Shown here piece after piece: positions 35,885-46,616 of a DNA stretch of 64,000 nucleotides. Position 1 is the stretch's first letter, and every line of letters begins with the position of its first letter. Location: positions 263,486,925 through 263,550,924 of the forward strand of contig NC_081415.1 of assembly GCF_030272615.1 (NCBI RefSeq). Reading direction: 5' to 3'. The notes beneath the pieces are model-generated. The model ran no database searches. It saw only the letters and a list, made by a program, of their open reading frames with translations, and had not been told where the DNA came from. Source of the stretch: Cryptomeria japonica (taxonomy: Eukaryota > Streptophyta > Pinopsida > Cupressales > Cupressaceae). The position numbers and the translations under genes were made by a program.

Positions 35885-36387
35885 AATTTAATTGGATGAA
35901 ATGGCCAACCTAGAAATGTTATTTTTTTACATCGAGATAGTTTTGAAAATTGTAAGATTGACCCTATAACCTCTTGAAAATTTAGCCAAAATGCACTCAA
36001 CAATGGAGCTTGGGCCAAATTTGTCCCAAAAAAATAGGTCTGATTTTTTAGGGTCATTAGACTATAGGATCTAATTCTCGAAAATGCAAGTTTCATGATG
36101 AATTATGATATTTCAATGGGAAAAGTGTTATTATTTTTGAGTTTTTGAAATAGGTAAAGACAAAAAATAATTAAAATGATGAAAGATAAATGGTACGCCT
36201 AGAATTAAGGGCCTAAATAAGAGTGTGATAAGATTTAAATTAAGATAGACTCATATTCTTGAACTAATTATTAATTAAATACATATGGTCCTATAATGCA
36301 TAGTAAAATGAGACACACATAAGTGATTGCCAAAAAAGTGTGGAATTGGACACCCTAATTAGAGGTGTACAATTTACGATGATATAT

Positions 36388-37331
36388 TAGTCCCCACTTT
36401 AGCGATCATATGAAATTACATGCATATGCAAGATAAAGTATAGAAAAGTAAACATTCATGAAAAAGAAACGTATTTGTAAAGGTGTTGAATGAAACTCGA
36501 AGTATAGCAATACCTACAATACAATGTTAGGAACCGCATTCTGCAAGACCACTTTGTCAATCAAAATCATAAATCACCTAAAATGCTTACTAAGAATAAT
36601 GAAATCAAGGGTAGCTATATGCTTTCTACTTGCTACTTAGGAGGTAGAAATAAGGTTTCATGTATACTGCTTTCAATTGTGAAGGATAGGTGATTACAAA
36701 TTCTCTCAATGAGGTTCAAAATGACTCAATGAGCATTTGGAAATATAGAGGACTAAAACTTGATTCCAACATATTAGACAACACACGAATCAGAGTCCTC
36801 TAGGTGAAGATATCAAAGGATTAGTGACACATGGCAAAATAAGGGTTTATAAAGAATCTTACCTTTAAAAAGTGCAAATCCCACTATTCATTTGCCTTAT
36901 TCATCTTTTGTGTTTATTGTAGAGTGGTCTACCAAGGTCAAGATGTCGAGTTAAGTGGTACCTTCTAGGTAAGTAAATAATTGGTTGGTTGAGTCTGTCA
37001 TAGGTGCCAAGATGGAAAAAAATTCACTTGTGCATGGTTGCAAGTTAGGTCTTATAAACTTCACCACCAAGAAGAGTTATACATATCATACCCTTGGAAT
37101 CTTCAAAGCTCATACTTAGTATTGATTTGATTGATGTCCATTAGGTCAAAGATCAATTTCTATTGCAAGGTAATAAAGTGTTATTATGGGTTTAGTGACC
37201 ATATAATGATAATAAGAGTTTATAGATACATTTTTATTAATGTGATATCTATGATGTAGTTGAATTAGAGAATGATAATGGATGTCAAATGTTCATAATC
37301 TTTGTGAGTGGTTAGTTAGAGAGCAAGGTAC
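36388..37331. other. Stretch without recognised genes
   Basis: No ORF over about 50 codons with a motif. It is probably old retroelement DNA, because the chromovirus that follows lies in a Ty3 relic whose RT resumes at 45274. I could not identify protease or RT pieces here. Confidence 0.4.
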
Positions 37332-37336
37332 ATGAG

Positions 37337-38948
37337 TGGTACAAGAGCACCTAGGACTTAGGCTTATATATATTTCTCATTTTGGCTTGTACTGACCCTA
37401 GCCAAGTCAGGTATTGAATAAGGACTCTAGGAGGGTCCAAGAGTGAGTGTGATGAGTGAAATGTAAGCCTATTTTGAGTTAGATCTTCCTAGGTTTGCAT
37501 TTTGTACCTAGGTAGTGGTTTGAGTAGGTAGTTGACCTTCTTGATGGTCAAAAGTGTCAAAACTTGGTATAGGAAATAGGGAGGGTTAAATTAGTCTTAG
37601 ACATGTTTAAAAAGTCATGTGTGATGACTTAGAATAGGCCTCATAGGTTGAGAAGGCCAAAAAGTGAAAAAGTGCAAAGTTGCAAAAAGTTGTCATGACA
37701 ACTTTTGTCCTAATTTGATTAGCGATGGAGTTAGGGATTGTCCAATGCCCTAGAAAGACTCCACATGTGGGAAGTGATATAATAACCCTCACTTTCATGG
37801 TTACCAAGTTTGGAGACTTGATTTTGTAAGTTCAACAATCTGAAACTACTCATTTTCAGACTAGTTGGCAGCATTTTGGCTTGTTTTGTTCATTTTTGTA
37901 AATGCAAAATGGATTGAATCCATTAATCCAGAAATGGATTGAGTTTCTTTGGTGTGTTACAGAGTTTTTAGGTCCATTTCAAGCTTTGTAGATAGTTTCT
38001 ATTAGTGTTTTCTTGTTTTGGTTTGCACACAACCAGTTTTGGCTTGTACAACAGTTTTATGTAAAATGGTTGCCCCATGAATTCCACACGTGCTACCATC
38101 ACGGAATATTGGGAAATGAAGGGAAACCACTTGTAAAGTGTACATATGTAGGGACAAGTGCTGGAGATGATTTTCAATATGGTTGTCACCTTGTTCTAGG
38201 TGAGTTTTGGAGCAACCCAGCTAGAGGAAACAAGGTGAAATTGAAGTGCAAAGTGCAAGGGTGAATGCCAAACCACCATCTAATATTTTGGAGGGGTACA
38301 TGAATTTAGAAAAAATTTTCCAATGCAAGGAGAAGCCTTGAAAAAATCATTTTATTCCCAAACACCAACTTGACCAGTCACTGTCGGTTAGAAGGCCTAG
38401 AAACCCTTCAAAACCCTCATTTTGGGGTTAGGAAATTGTACGGTAGAGTAAGGAGCCCAAACCACAAACTAAATTGAGGTTAGATGAGTCATTGAAGAAA
38501 ATCCAAACTTTCTATGGGGTCTTTTGGACTGTTTTCACTCAAGCCCTAGAAAACCGGATTTTGGAGGCCTAATAGGGCTAATTCCTTGTAGCCCTTTTCT
38601 AGGAAAAATATTGAAATCGGTAAGAAAGCTAATGATTGCAAACCTCAAATGGACCCAAAAGGCATTAAAAACATGTTAGTAGCCACCTCCACACCTCTGC
38701 ATCAACTCACAATAGTAGGAGGTCAATTTGACAAGTTGAAGCCAATAATGAGCACATGGGAAGCATTGTGAATTGGTAGGGTTACTAGCTAAAACATTTG
38801 AAGAAAACACCTTGGAATGGTTAAGAAGAAAGCCCTAGAAGTGATTGAGAAAGAATTGGAGGTCTAGAGTGCAATTAGGCCTAGAGAGTTGGTGGAATTG
38901 AGAAACACCAACTAGGTGAAGTGTTAGCAAACTAGGTGAACCCCATCA
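37337..38948 (+). repeat. 5' LTR of the chromovirus
   Basis: Begins TGGTACAAGAGCACC and ends GAACCCCATCA. The first 500 bp hold most of the differences from the 3' copy (for example 'cctcactttcatggtt' against 'ccccctcttgcatgatt'). No coding content. Confidence 0.93.
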
Positions 38949-38951
38949 AAT

Positions 38952-38964
38952 TGGTATCAGAGGC
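38952..38964 (+). other. Primer-binding site of the chromovirus
   Basis: TGGTATCAGAGGC, three bases after the LTR, is one base from the initiator-Met complement. Confidence 0.85.
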
Positions 38965-38989
38965 TATAAGATTTGGGGTAGGTGAGTAG

Positions 38990-41900
38990 ATGTCCTCAGT
39001 GAAATCTATAGGAGATAACAACATGGTGACCAATGCAGAGTTGGCAAAGAAAGTGGATGATCAGGGGGAAGAGAAAATACTCCTGAAGGAGAAGTTGCTA
39101 GAATTGGAGAGTAAACTTGGTGAGGTAGAAACCAAGGCAGATGAAGTGTTGGTAAAGGTAGAAGGAGTAGAATGGAAGGGTAAAGAAGTGTCAGAGATTG
39201 AAAAAGTACCTAAACCTGACCCTATCCTAGAACAAGAACCTTTCCTGAAGGCATTGAAGGCCTTAAGTGGGAAATCACTAGAAGGATTGCCATTGTTCAC
39301 TGGTAAGATGGAGGCAGAAGTGGTCCTAGAATGGATAAAAGGCATGGAGAACCATTTTGAATGTGAAGGCATAACTGAAGCCCAAAGAGTCAAGGTGGCC
39401 AAGTCAAGGATGAGAGGAGATGCTCTCGCATGGTGGAAATTTGTGCAAAATGAGAGGAAGAAAATGGGCAAAGCACCCATCTCTTCTTGGAAAGGGATGT
39501 TAGTCAAAATCAAAGAAGTTTATCTCCTTGATGAATATGAAGTACAAATTCATAGGAAGAGGCAAAACTTAAGACAAAAAGACCTTGATATCAGTACCTA
39601 TACGGAGGAGTTTCACAAACTTAGCCTTAGATCTCATGTGGTGGAAGAAGAGAGTCTCAAGGTCGCTAGGTACCTAAATGGTCTATGGTGGAACATCCAA
39701 GAAGAAATCAGTCTAATGAACTCAAAAATAGTCCATCAAACCTATCAACTTGCCCTTAAGGTGGAAAAAAAATTGAAAAGAAGGCATGACTCAAGTAGCA
39801 ATAGGGGCAAAGGTAGAGGAAATGACAATAGAGGCCATAGGGGAGGCTTTGGAGGAAGAAGTTCTGAACAAAGAACACAAGGAGAGTCTAAAATCACTGA
39901 GCATCAAGAGAGTGGCACTAGTAAAGGATGATTCAATAAAGGAAGGGGGTCCAACAGTGGTTTCAGAGGAAGATCTAGTGGCCAAGGTAGAGGTTCCTCA
40001 TACTTTGCAACAATGAAGTGTTACCATTGCAACCAACTTGGTCATCCAACATATAGGTATCCAGAGAAGGGATCATCATCACAAGGTGGTGAAAGAAGAG
40101 TGAACTATCTTGAAGAAGAGACTTCAAGCAGAAAGACTTCAGAGGTTGCCCTAGAGTCAAAGGTAGGTGACAACTTGATGATAAGGAGAAATTTGATCAA
40201 AGAAGTGGTTAGAGAAGAGCCAAGCCAAAGAAGGTCCTTATTTAGGATCAAATGCAAGATTATGGACAAATTTTGTAAAGTGATCATTGATTCAGGGTCA
40301 ACAGACAACATTGTGTCAAAAGAGGTAGTGAGTAAGCTCAAATTGCAAAGGATACCTCATAACAACCCTTATAGAGTCGCTTGGTTGAACAAAGGCCAAC
40401 ATTTCCTAGTCAATGAGCAAGAATGGGTGGATTTTACCATTGGGAGGTATAAGGACAAGGTGTTATGTGATGTCCTACCCATGGATGCATGCCATCTTCT
40501 ATTGGGAAGACCATGGCAATTTGATAGACAAGCTATTCATGATGGAGCCAAGAATGCATACTCATTCAAGAAAGATGGAGTCACATTCAAGATTCAATCT
40601 ATCCTTGAGGAAGGTGAAAAGAGGGCAGCAGGTCCTAATGCTCTTTTGGTGAGTGAAAAATAGTTCTTGAAGACACTTGAGGAAGGTGAAGGTATAGGGT
40701 TTGCACTAGTAATGAAGCCCAAAGAGGAAGACAAGAAAGAGCAGCCAGATTTGCCAATACAGGTGCAAGATTTGTTGAATAAATTCAAAGGCATAGTAAG
40801 TGATGGACAACCAGCCACCTTATCTCCTAAAAGAACCATAAGCCATCAAATATACTTCATTCCTGGAACATCCTTGCCTTATAAGATAGCTTATAAAATG
40901 ACTCCCCAACAAAATGTTGAGATTGCCAAGAAAATCCAAGAGCTCTTAGACCAAGGCCTAATTAGGAAAAGCATTAGCCCTTGTGTTGTCCCTACCGTAT
41001 CAACCCCAAAGAAAGGTGGTACTTGGAGATTGTGTACTGATTCTAGAGCTATAAATAGGATCACCATCAGATATAGGTTCCAAATTCCTAGAATAGAAAA
41101 CCTAATGGATTGTTTAGGAGAAGCCAAGTATTTTACCAAGATTGACCTTAAGAGTGGATATCACCAAATTAGGATTAAGGAGGGTGATGAATGGAAAACT
41201 GCATTCATGACTACAAAGGATCTCTATGAGTGGCTTGTAATGCCATTTGGCTTATCTAATGCTCCAAGCACCTTCACGAGACTCATGAATGAGGTGATGA
41301 AGGAATTCATAGGTAAATTTGTGGTGGTGTATCTAGATGATATTCTCATTTTGAGTAAGGATAGGGCAGATCATATTAATCATTTGCAAGATGTATTACA
41401 AAGATTGTATGATGAAAAGCTAACCATGAACTTGGATAAGTGTGAGTTTTTTAAGTAGGAGTTGGTTTACCTTGGGTTTGTGTTGTCTCAAGGAAACCTC
41501 AAGATGGATCCCAGCAAGGTTGAAGCCATTGTAAATTGGCCTACTCCTAAGTCAGCAACAGAGGTGAGAAGCTTCCATGGACTAGCTCAGTACTACAAGA
41601 AGTTCATTAGGAAATTCAGTGCTATATGTGCACCAATGTTAGACACCATTAGAAGTGGAATGAAGGCAAAGTTTCAGTGGAGTGAACAGGCAAACAAAGG
41701 TTTTGAAACCTTGAAGGAGAAGATAGCTACTCAACTAGTGCTAATGTTGCCTAGTTTTGAGAAACTTTTCATAGTGGAATATGATGCAAGCAATGTTGCA
41801 GTAGGTGCTTTCCTAAGCCAAGAAGAAAGACCAGTAGCCTTCCATAGTGATAAGTTAAGTGATGCCAAGAGAAAATACTCCTCTTATGATCTTGAGTTAT

Positions 41901-43627
41901 ATGCTTTAGTGCAGGCTTTGAAGAAGTGGAGACGTTATCTCCTTCCTAAGGAATTTGTAGTCTATACGGACAACCAAGCATTGAGTTTTCTAAATTCACA
42001 AGACAAAATCAGTCATAAACACATGAAATGGGTGGAGTACATGCAGGCCTACACATTCACCATTAAGCACAAGAAAGGGCAGTTAAACCAGGCAGCTGAT
42101 GCATTAAGCAAGAGACTTTTGACAGTCCAAGAAATCCAATTGAGGAGCATAGGTGTTGACGGTTTTAGAGACTTATACCCGGAGGATGAAGAATTCTCAA
42201 ATGCCTACAAGGTGTGTAAGGAGTATCAAAATCACTTCCATAGTGAGTATTCTGATTTTACTTTGCAAAATGGACTATTGTTTAGAGGTGGGCAACTTTG
42301 TGTGCCTAGAGGCTCAATGAGATAAAACCTCATACAAGAGAAGCATACTGGAAACCTTAGTGGACATTTTGGAGTCAATAAGACTCAAGAGATGGTTCAA
42401 AGGTATTACTATTGGCCAAGGATGAATCAAGATGTGAAAATGTATGTGGAGACTTGCATAGTTTGCCAAAAGGCCAAAGGTACTTCTTCAAATGTCGGTT
42501 TATACCAACCTCTTCCCATACCAAATAGACCTTGGGAATGCATTAGTATGGACTTTGTAGTAGGTTTACCAAGGACAAAGTAGGGATTTGACAACATTTA
42601 TGTCATTGTGGACAGATTTAGTAAAATGGCTCACTTTGTGCCTTGCAAGACTACTCATGATGCATGCTAAATAGCTCATTTGTTTTTCAAAGAGGTAGTA
42701 AGGATACATGGTTTACCCATGAGAATTGTTTTAGATAGGGAATCAAAGTTCATGAGTCATTTTTGGAAGACACTTTGGCAAAACATTGGCACCAACCTCT
42801 CTTTTGGATTAGCCTACCATCCTCAAACAGATGGGCAGACCAAAGTGGTGAATAGAAGCCTGAGAAACTTATTGAGGTGACTTACCAAAGAATATGGTCA
42901 GACATGGGATCAAGTACTCTCACAAGATGAATATGCATATAATGACACCATGAATAGGACTACCGACAAGAGCGCTTTTGAGGTGGTCTATGGTGTGCAC
43001 CCAAGAGGTATTTTGGAGTTGAGAAACTTAGGTAGTGTAGCAACAAGAAGTGGATATGTAGAAGACTTTTCTCAATCAATGAAGGAGGTACATGAATCAG
43101 TCAAGCAAGCCTTGACGGAGAACACAAACAAAATCAAACAAAAAGTTGATGAAAGAAGGAAGAACCTCCAATTTCAAGTGGGATATCTTGTCATGGTGCA
43201 CCTAAACAAAGCAAGGCTACAACAAGGAGTGCCTAACAAGTTGAAAATGAGAAGGATAGGTCCATGTGCCATTCTAGCCAAGTATGGAGAAAATGCATAC
43301 AAGGTGGATCTACCTAGTGACATAGGATTATCACCAGTTTTCAAAATAGCAGACTTAGTTGCCTACAAGGGACCAATTCAAAGTTTAGATTGTAGTCACT
43401 CAAAGGTATCAGATGATGTGAACAACCTTCAGTTACCAACCAAACCAATCGCAAAGGCCGAGAAGGTGTTAAGTTCAAGGATCGCCAAGAAGACAAGGCA
43501 TCAAACCTATTGGGAGCACCTAATCAAATGGCAGGGTATGGATGATGCTGAAGCTACATGGGTGCTTGAGATGATGTTTAACAAGCTAGGCATTGATCAA
43601 AATATGATTCCCAAGGATGTGACATGA
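38990..43627 (+). pseudogene. Chromovirus gag-pol, one frame with seven stops
   Basis: ATG at 38990. Gag has an N-terminal coiled coil (E/K-rich, residues about 20-80) and the retrotransposon gag core ('AWWKFVQNE', 'EYEVQIHRKRQNLRQ'). The knuckle reads CYHCNQLGHPTYRY: the last Cys is Tyr (40058). Protease 'IIDSGSTDNIVS', closing 'HLLLGRPWQFDR'. RT 'KIDLKSGYHQI' and YLDD (41330-41341). RNase H 'VEYDASNVAVG', 'YTDNQALSF', 'QAADALSKR'. Integrase HHCC (42340-42470), 'SMDFVVGLPR', and 'DGQTKVVNR', where the catalytic Glu is Lys (AAA, 42842). Chromodomain 'HLIKWQGMDDAEATWV' near the end. Stops at 39929, 40661, 41456, 42323, 42581, 42668 and 42878. No frameshift. Confidence 0.93.
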
Positions 43628-43637
43628 TTTTCTTTTG

Positions 43638-43647
43638 TTTGGGAGAA
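43638..43647 (+). other. Polypurine tract of the chromovirus
   Basis: TTTGGGAGAA-type purine run directly before the 3' LTR start TGGTGCAGG. Confidence 0.6.
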
Positions 43648-45268
43648 TGGTGCAGGAGCACCTAGGACTTAGGCTTAGAGATTTTTCTCACTTTGGCTTG
43701 TAGTGACCCTAGCCAAGTCAGGTATTGAATAAGGACTCTAGGAGGGTCCAAGAGTGAGTGTGATGAGTGAAATGTAAGCCTATTTTGAGTTAGATCTTCC
43801 TAGGTTTGCATTTTGTACCTAGGCAGTGGTTTGAGTTAGTAGTTGACCTTCTTGATTGTCAAAAGTGTCAAAACTTGGTATAGGAAATAGGGAGGGTTAA
43901 ATTAGTCTTAGACATGTTTTAAAAGTCATGTGTGATGACTTAGAATAGGCCTCATAGGTTGAGAAGGCCAAAAAGTGAAAAAGTGCAAAGTTGCAAAAAG
44001 TTGTCATGACAACTTTTGTCCTAATTTGATTAGCGATGGAGTTAGGGATTGTCCAACGCCATAGAAAGACTCCACATGCGGGAAGTGATATAAGAACCCC
44101 CTCTTGCATGATTACCAAGTTTGGAGACTTGGTTTTGTAAGTTCAACAATCTGAAACTACTCATTTTCAGACTAGTTGGCAGCATTTTGGCTTGTTTTGT
44201 TCATTTTTGTAAATGTAAAATGGATTGAATCCATTAATCCAGAAATGGATTGAGTTTCTTTGGTGTGTTACAGAGTTTTTAGTTCCATTTCAAGCTTTTT
44301 AGATAGTTTCCATTAGTGTTTTCTTGTTTTGGTTTGCACACAACCAGTTTTGGCTTGTATAGCAGTTTTATGTAAAATGGTTGCCCCATGAATTCCACAC
44401 GTGCTACCATCACGGAATATTGGGAAATGAAGGGAAACCACTTGTAAAGTGTACATATGTAGGGACAAGTGCTGGAGATGATTTTCAATATGGTTGTCAC
44501 CTTGTTCTAGGTGAGTTTTGGAGCAACCTAGCTAGAGGAAACAAGGTGAAATTGAAGTGCAAAGTGCAAGGGTGAATGCCAAACCACCATCTAATATTTT
44601 GGAGGGGTACATGAATTTAGAACAAAGTTTCCAATGCAAGGAGAAGCCTTGACAAAATCATTTGATTCCCAAACACCAACTTGACCAGTCATTGTCGGTT
44701 AGAAGGCCTAGAAACCCTTCAAAACCCTCATTTTGGGGTTAGGACATTGTACGGTGGAGTAAGGAGCCCAAACCACAAAAATCACTTGAGGTTAGATGAG
44801 TCATTGAAGAAAATACAAACTTTCTATGGGGTCTTTTGGACCATTTTCACTCAAGCCCTAGAAAACCGGATTTTGGAGGCCTAATAGGGCTAATTCCTTG
44901 TAGCCCTTTTCTAGGCAAAATATTGAAATCGGTAAGAAAGCTAATGATTGCAAACCTCAAATGGACTCAAAAGGCATTCAAAACATGTTAGTAGCCATCT
45001 CCACACGTCTGCATCTACTCACAACAATTGGAGGTCAATTTGACAAGTAGAAGCCAAGACAACCATAATGAGCACATGGGAAGCATTGTGAATTGGTAGG
45101 GTTCCTAGCTAAAACACTTGAAGCAAACACCTTGGAATGGTTAAGAAGCAAGCCCTAGAAGTGATTGAGAAGGACTTGGAGGTCTAGAGTGCAACTAGGC
45201 CTGGAGAGTTGGTGGAATTGAGCAAAACCAACTAGGTGAAGTGTTAGCAAACTAGGTGAACCCCATCA
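43648..45268 (+). repeat. 3' LTR of the chromovirus
   Basis: Begins TGGTGCAGGAGCACC, ends GAACCCCATCA, then the ATGAG duplication. Confidence 0.93.
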
Positions 45269-45273
45269 ATGAG

Positions 45274-45590
45274 GTGCCCCTTGATAATCACACCCTTTCC
45301 AAGAGTGTGTAGATGTTCTTTGAGTGTGATACCTAGTATGTTGCCTAGACAAGACCTAGATTTTCATGTTGATCTAGTTCTAGGAGCAATGCCTATTTCA
45401 CCAATGTCTTATAAGATGACCACTTATGAGCATTGTAAGCTGAAGTTGTAGCAAGAACTATTGGAAAATAGGCACATTCATCTTAGAATATTCTCTTGGG
45501 ATGCACCTATCATCTTCATGAAGAAAAAATGATGGATCTTTTTGCTTTACATTAATTACTCACAATTAAATAAAGAATACTAGCATGCTT
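45274..45590 (+). pseudogene. Older Ty3/gypsy reverse-transcriptase relic
   Basis: Directly after the chromovirus target duplication, the + frame reads 'DFHVDLVLGAMPISPMSYKM', 'CKLKL', then past a stop 'QELLENRHIHLRIFSWDAP', 'IFMKKK', stop, 'YINYSQLNK'. This follows the N-terminal Ty3 RT consensus (IDLxPG..PIS..PYRM, LLxxGxIRxSxSPW.AP, KKKDG, DYRxLNK). Only about 105 codons remain. The chromovirus interrupted it at or before this point. Confidence 0.8.
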
Positions 45591-46350
45591 AAAACAAAAG
45601 TAAATACTCAACACCAATATTTGTTAGCGCTACAAATAATGGCTTCTAGAATAGCATTATTGCATAAGCATCCTGTATGATCATATTGCATAAGCATAAT
45701 GTATGATCATAAAGGAAGAATATATGATGAACACATGCTAGAGATTGACCAACAATACCTAAATAATTAAAATATATTTCTCCCATCTCATTTAATGTTA
45801 TGTGGTATTGAAGATTCCTCATTGAAAGCCATTCCTTAATGTTTCATGACATAACAACAACATTATTTAGGAAATTTTGTTCCCTTAGAATATCGACAAT
45901 ATTCTTTTATATTATTTCAATAAAATCCATTATTTATACAATATTATTCCATGAAATGTTGACAATATTTAACTTTTTTTTAAATACAAAACCTATTAAT
46001 TAAAAAAACTTTTTAAAATACCTAAGTTAAACTACTACATTTGACGAGTCTTCAGCCTATTTTGAAATCATATCAAAATTAGGTAGACTGCTATGGTCTT
46101 CCGACCATCCCTATTAGTATAGTATATTGATGTTGAGCATAAACTTTAAAAATAGCACCTACTGCAATAATAAAATTAAAATTCCCTTCAAACATTATTA
46201 AGCCTACAAAAAGTTGTCCTATTCGGATTAATTTATCGCACAGTCCGGTTGGCAATCTCCGTCGGATTAATCATCTTTCCCATGCTGCTATGTATCCGAC
46301 GTTGAGAAGAGCCCACTCCGAGCTCGAAGAGTTTTCAGAAGAAGAAAACG
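45591..46350 (+). promoter_or_regulatory. Upstream region and 5' UTR of the DJ-1 gene
   Basis: A/T-rich DNA to about 46200, then a more balanced stretch (46220-46350) with the look of a 5' UTR, running into the ATG at 46351. No convincing TATA box at a usual distance. The transcription start cannot be placed. The nearest transposon sequence ends about 760 bp upstream of the ATG. Confidence 0.4.
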
Positions 46351-46616
46351 ATGGATTCTGCAGCTCAGAAACACGTTCTTATGATTTGTGGAGACTACAT
46401 GGAAGATTATGAGGTAGGATTCGATCAAGCCATTTTATCATATAACTGTCTTTTTGTTTCATAAAAAATAATTTAAAAAAAACTGAACTATGTTCGCAGG
46501 TAATGGTACCATTTCAGACCCTTCAAGCCTATGGAATCAAGGTGGATGCTGTTTGCCCCGGGAAAAAAGCTGGCGATAAATGCCCCACTGCTATACTTCA
46601 ATTCTTTGGTCACCAG
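46351..46616 (+). CDS. DJ1D: DJ1D exons 1 and 2 (start of domain 1)
   Basis: Exon 1 (46351-46413, 21 codons) ends ...GAG|GTAGGA. Intron 1 is 86 bp and ends TTCGCAG. Exon 2 (46500-46616, 39 codons) encodes '[20 protein letters not shown]' and ends at 'FFGHQ', matching the DFxGHQ/D position where exon 3 resumes with 'TYSE'. Exon 2 is followed by GCATGT, a GC-type donor. Confidence 0.88.

Larger units (their letters stand above)
28900..36387 (-). repeat. Old LTR fragment split by the copia insertion
   Basis: 28900-29296 and 35890-36387 become continuous when the 29297-35889 insertion is removed. The joined sequence follows the 5' LTR at 4930-6625: 'catacccaacc' then 'agaggtacaag', then 'gatcctaa.ttt' then 'ccaacct/gaccta', and at the end 'ggtgtacaattta.gatg'. 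Divergence is high, so it is a related but old LTR. Its left limit is unclear. Confidence 0.6.
37337..45268 (+). mobile_element. Complete Ty3/gypsy chromovirus
   Basis: LTRs at 37337-38948 (1,612 bp) and 43648-45268 (1,621 bp) are about 96-97% alike by eye and end TGGT...ATCA. The target duplication is ATGAG (37332-37336, 45269-45273). PBS at 38952 and PPT before 43648. One internal frame encodes gag, protease, RT, RNase H, integrase and a C-terminal chromodomain, the mark of chromoviruses. Seven in-frame stops, a zinc-knuckle Cys to Tyr change and an integrase Glu to Lys change make it inactive. It is inserted in another Ty3 reverse-transcriptase relic. Confidence 0.97.

Noticed and set aside
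39061-39513. 150-codon minus-strand ORF
   Set aside because: Exact shadow of the chromovirus gag coiled-coil region. Its composition is the antisense of E/K-rich codons and no motif is present.
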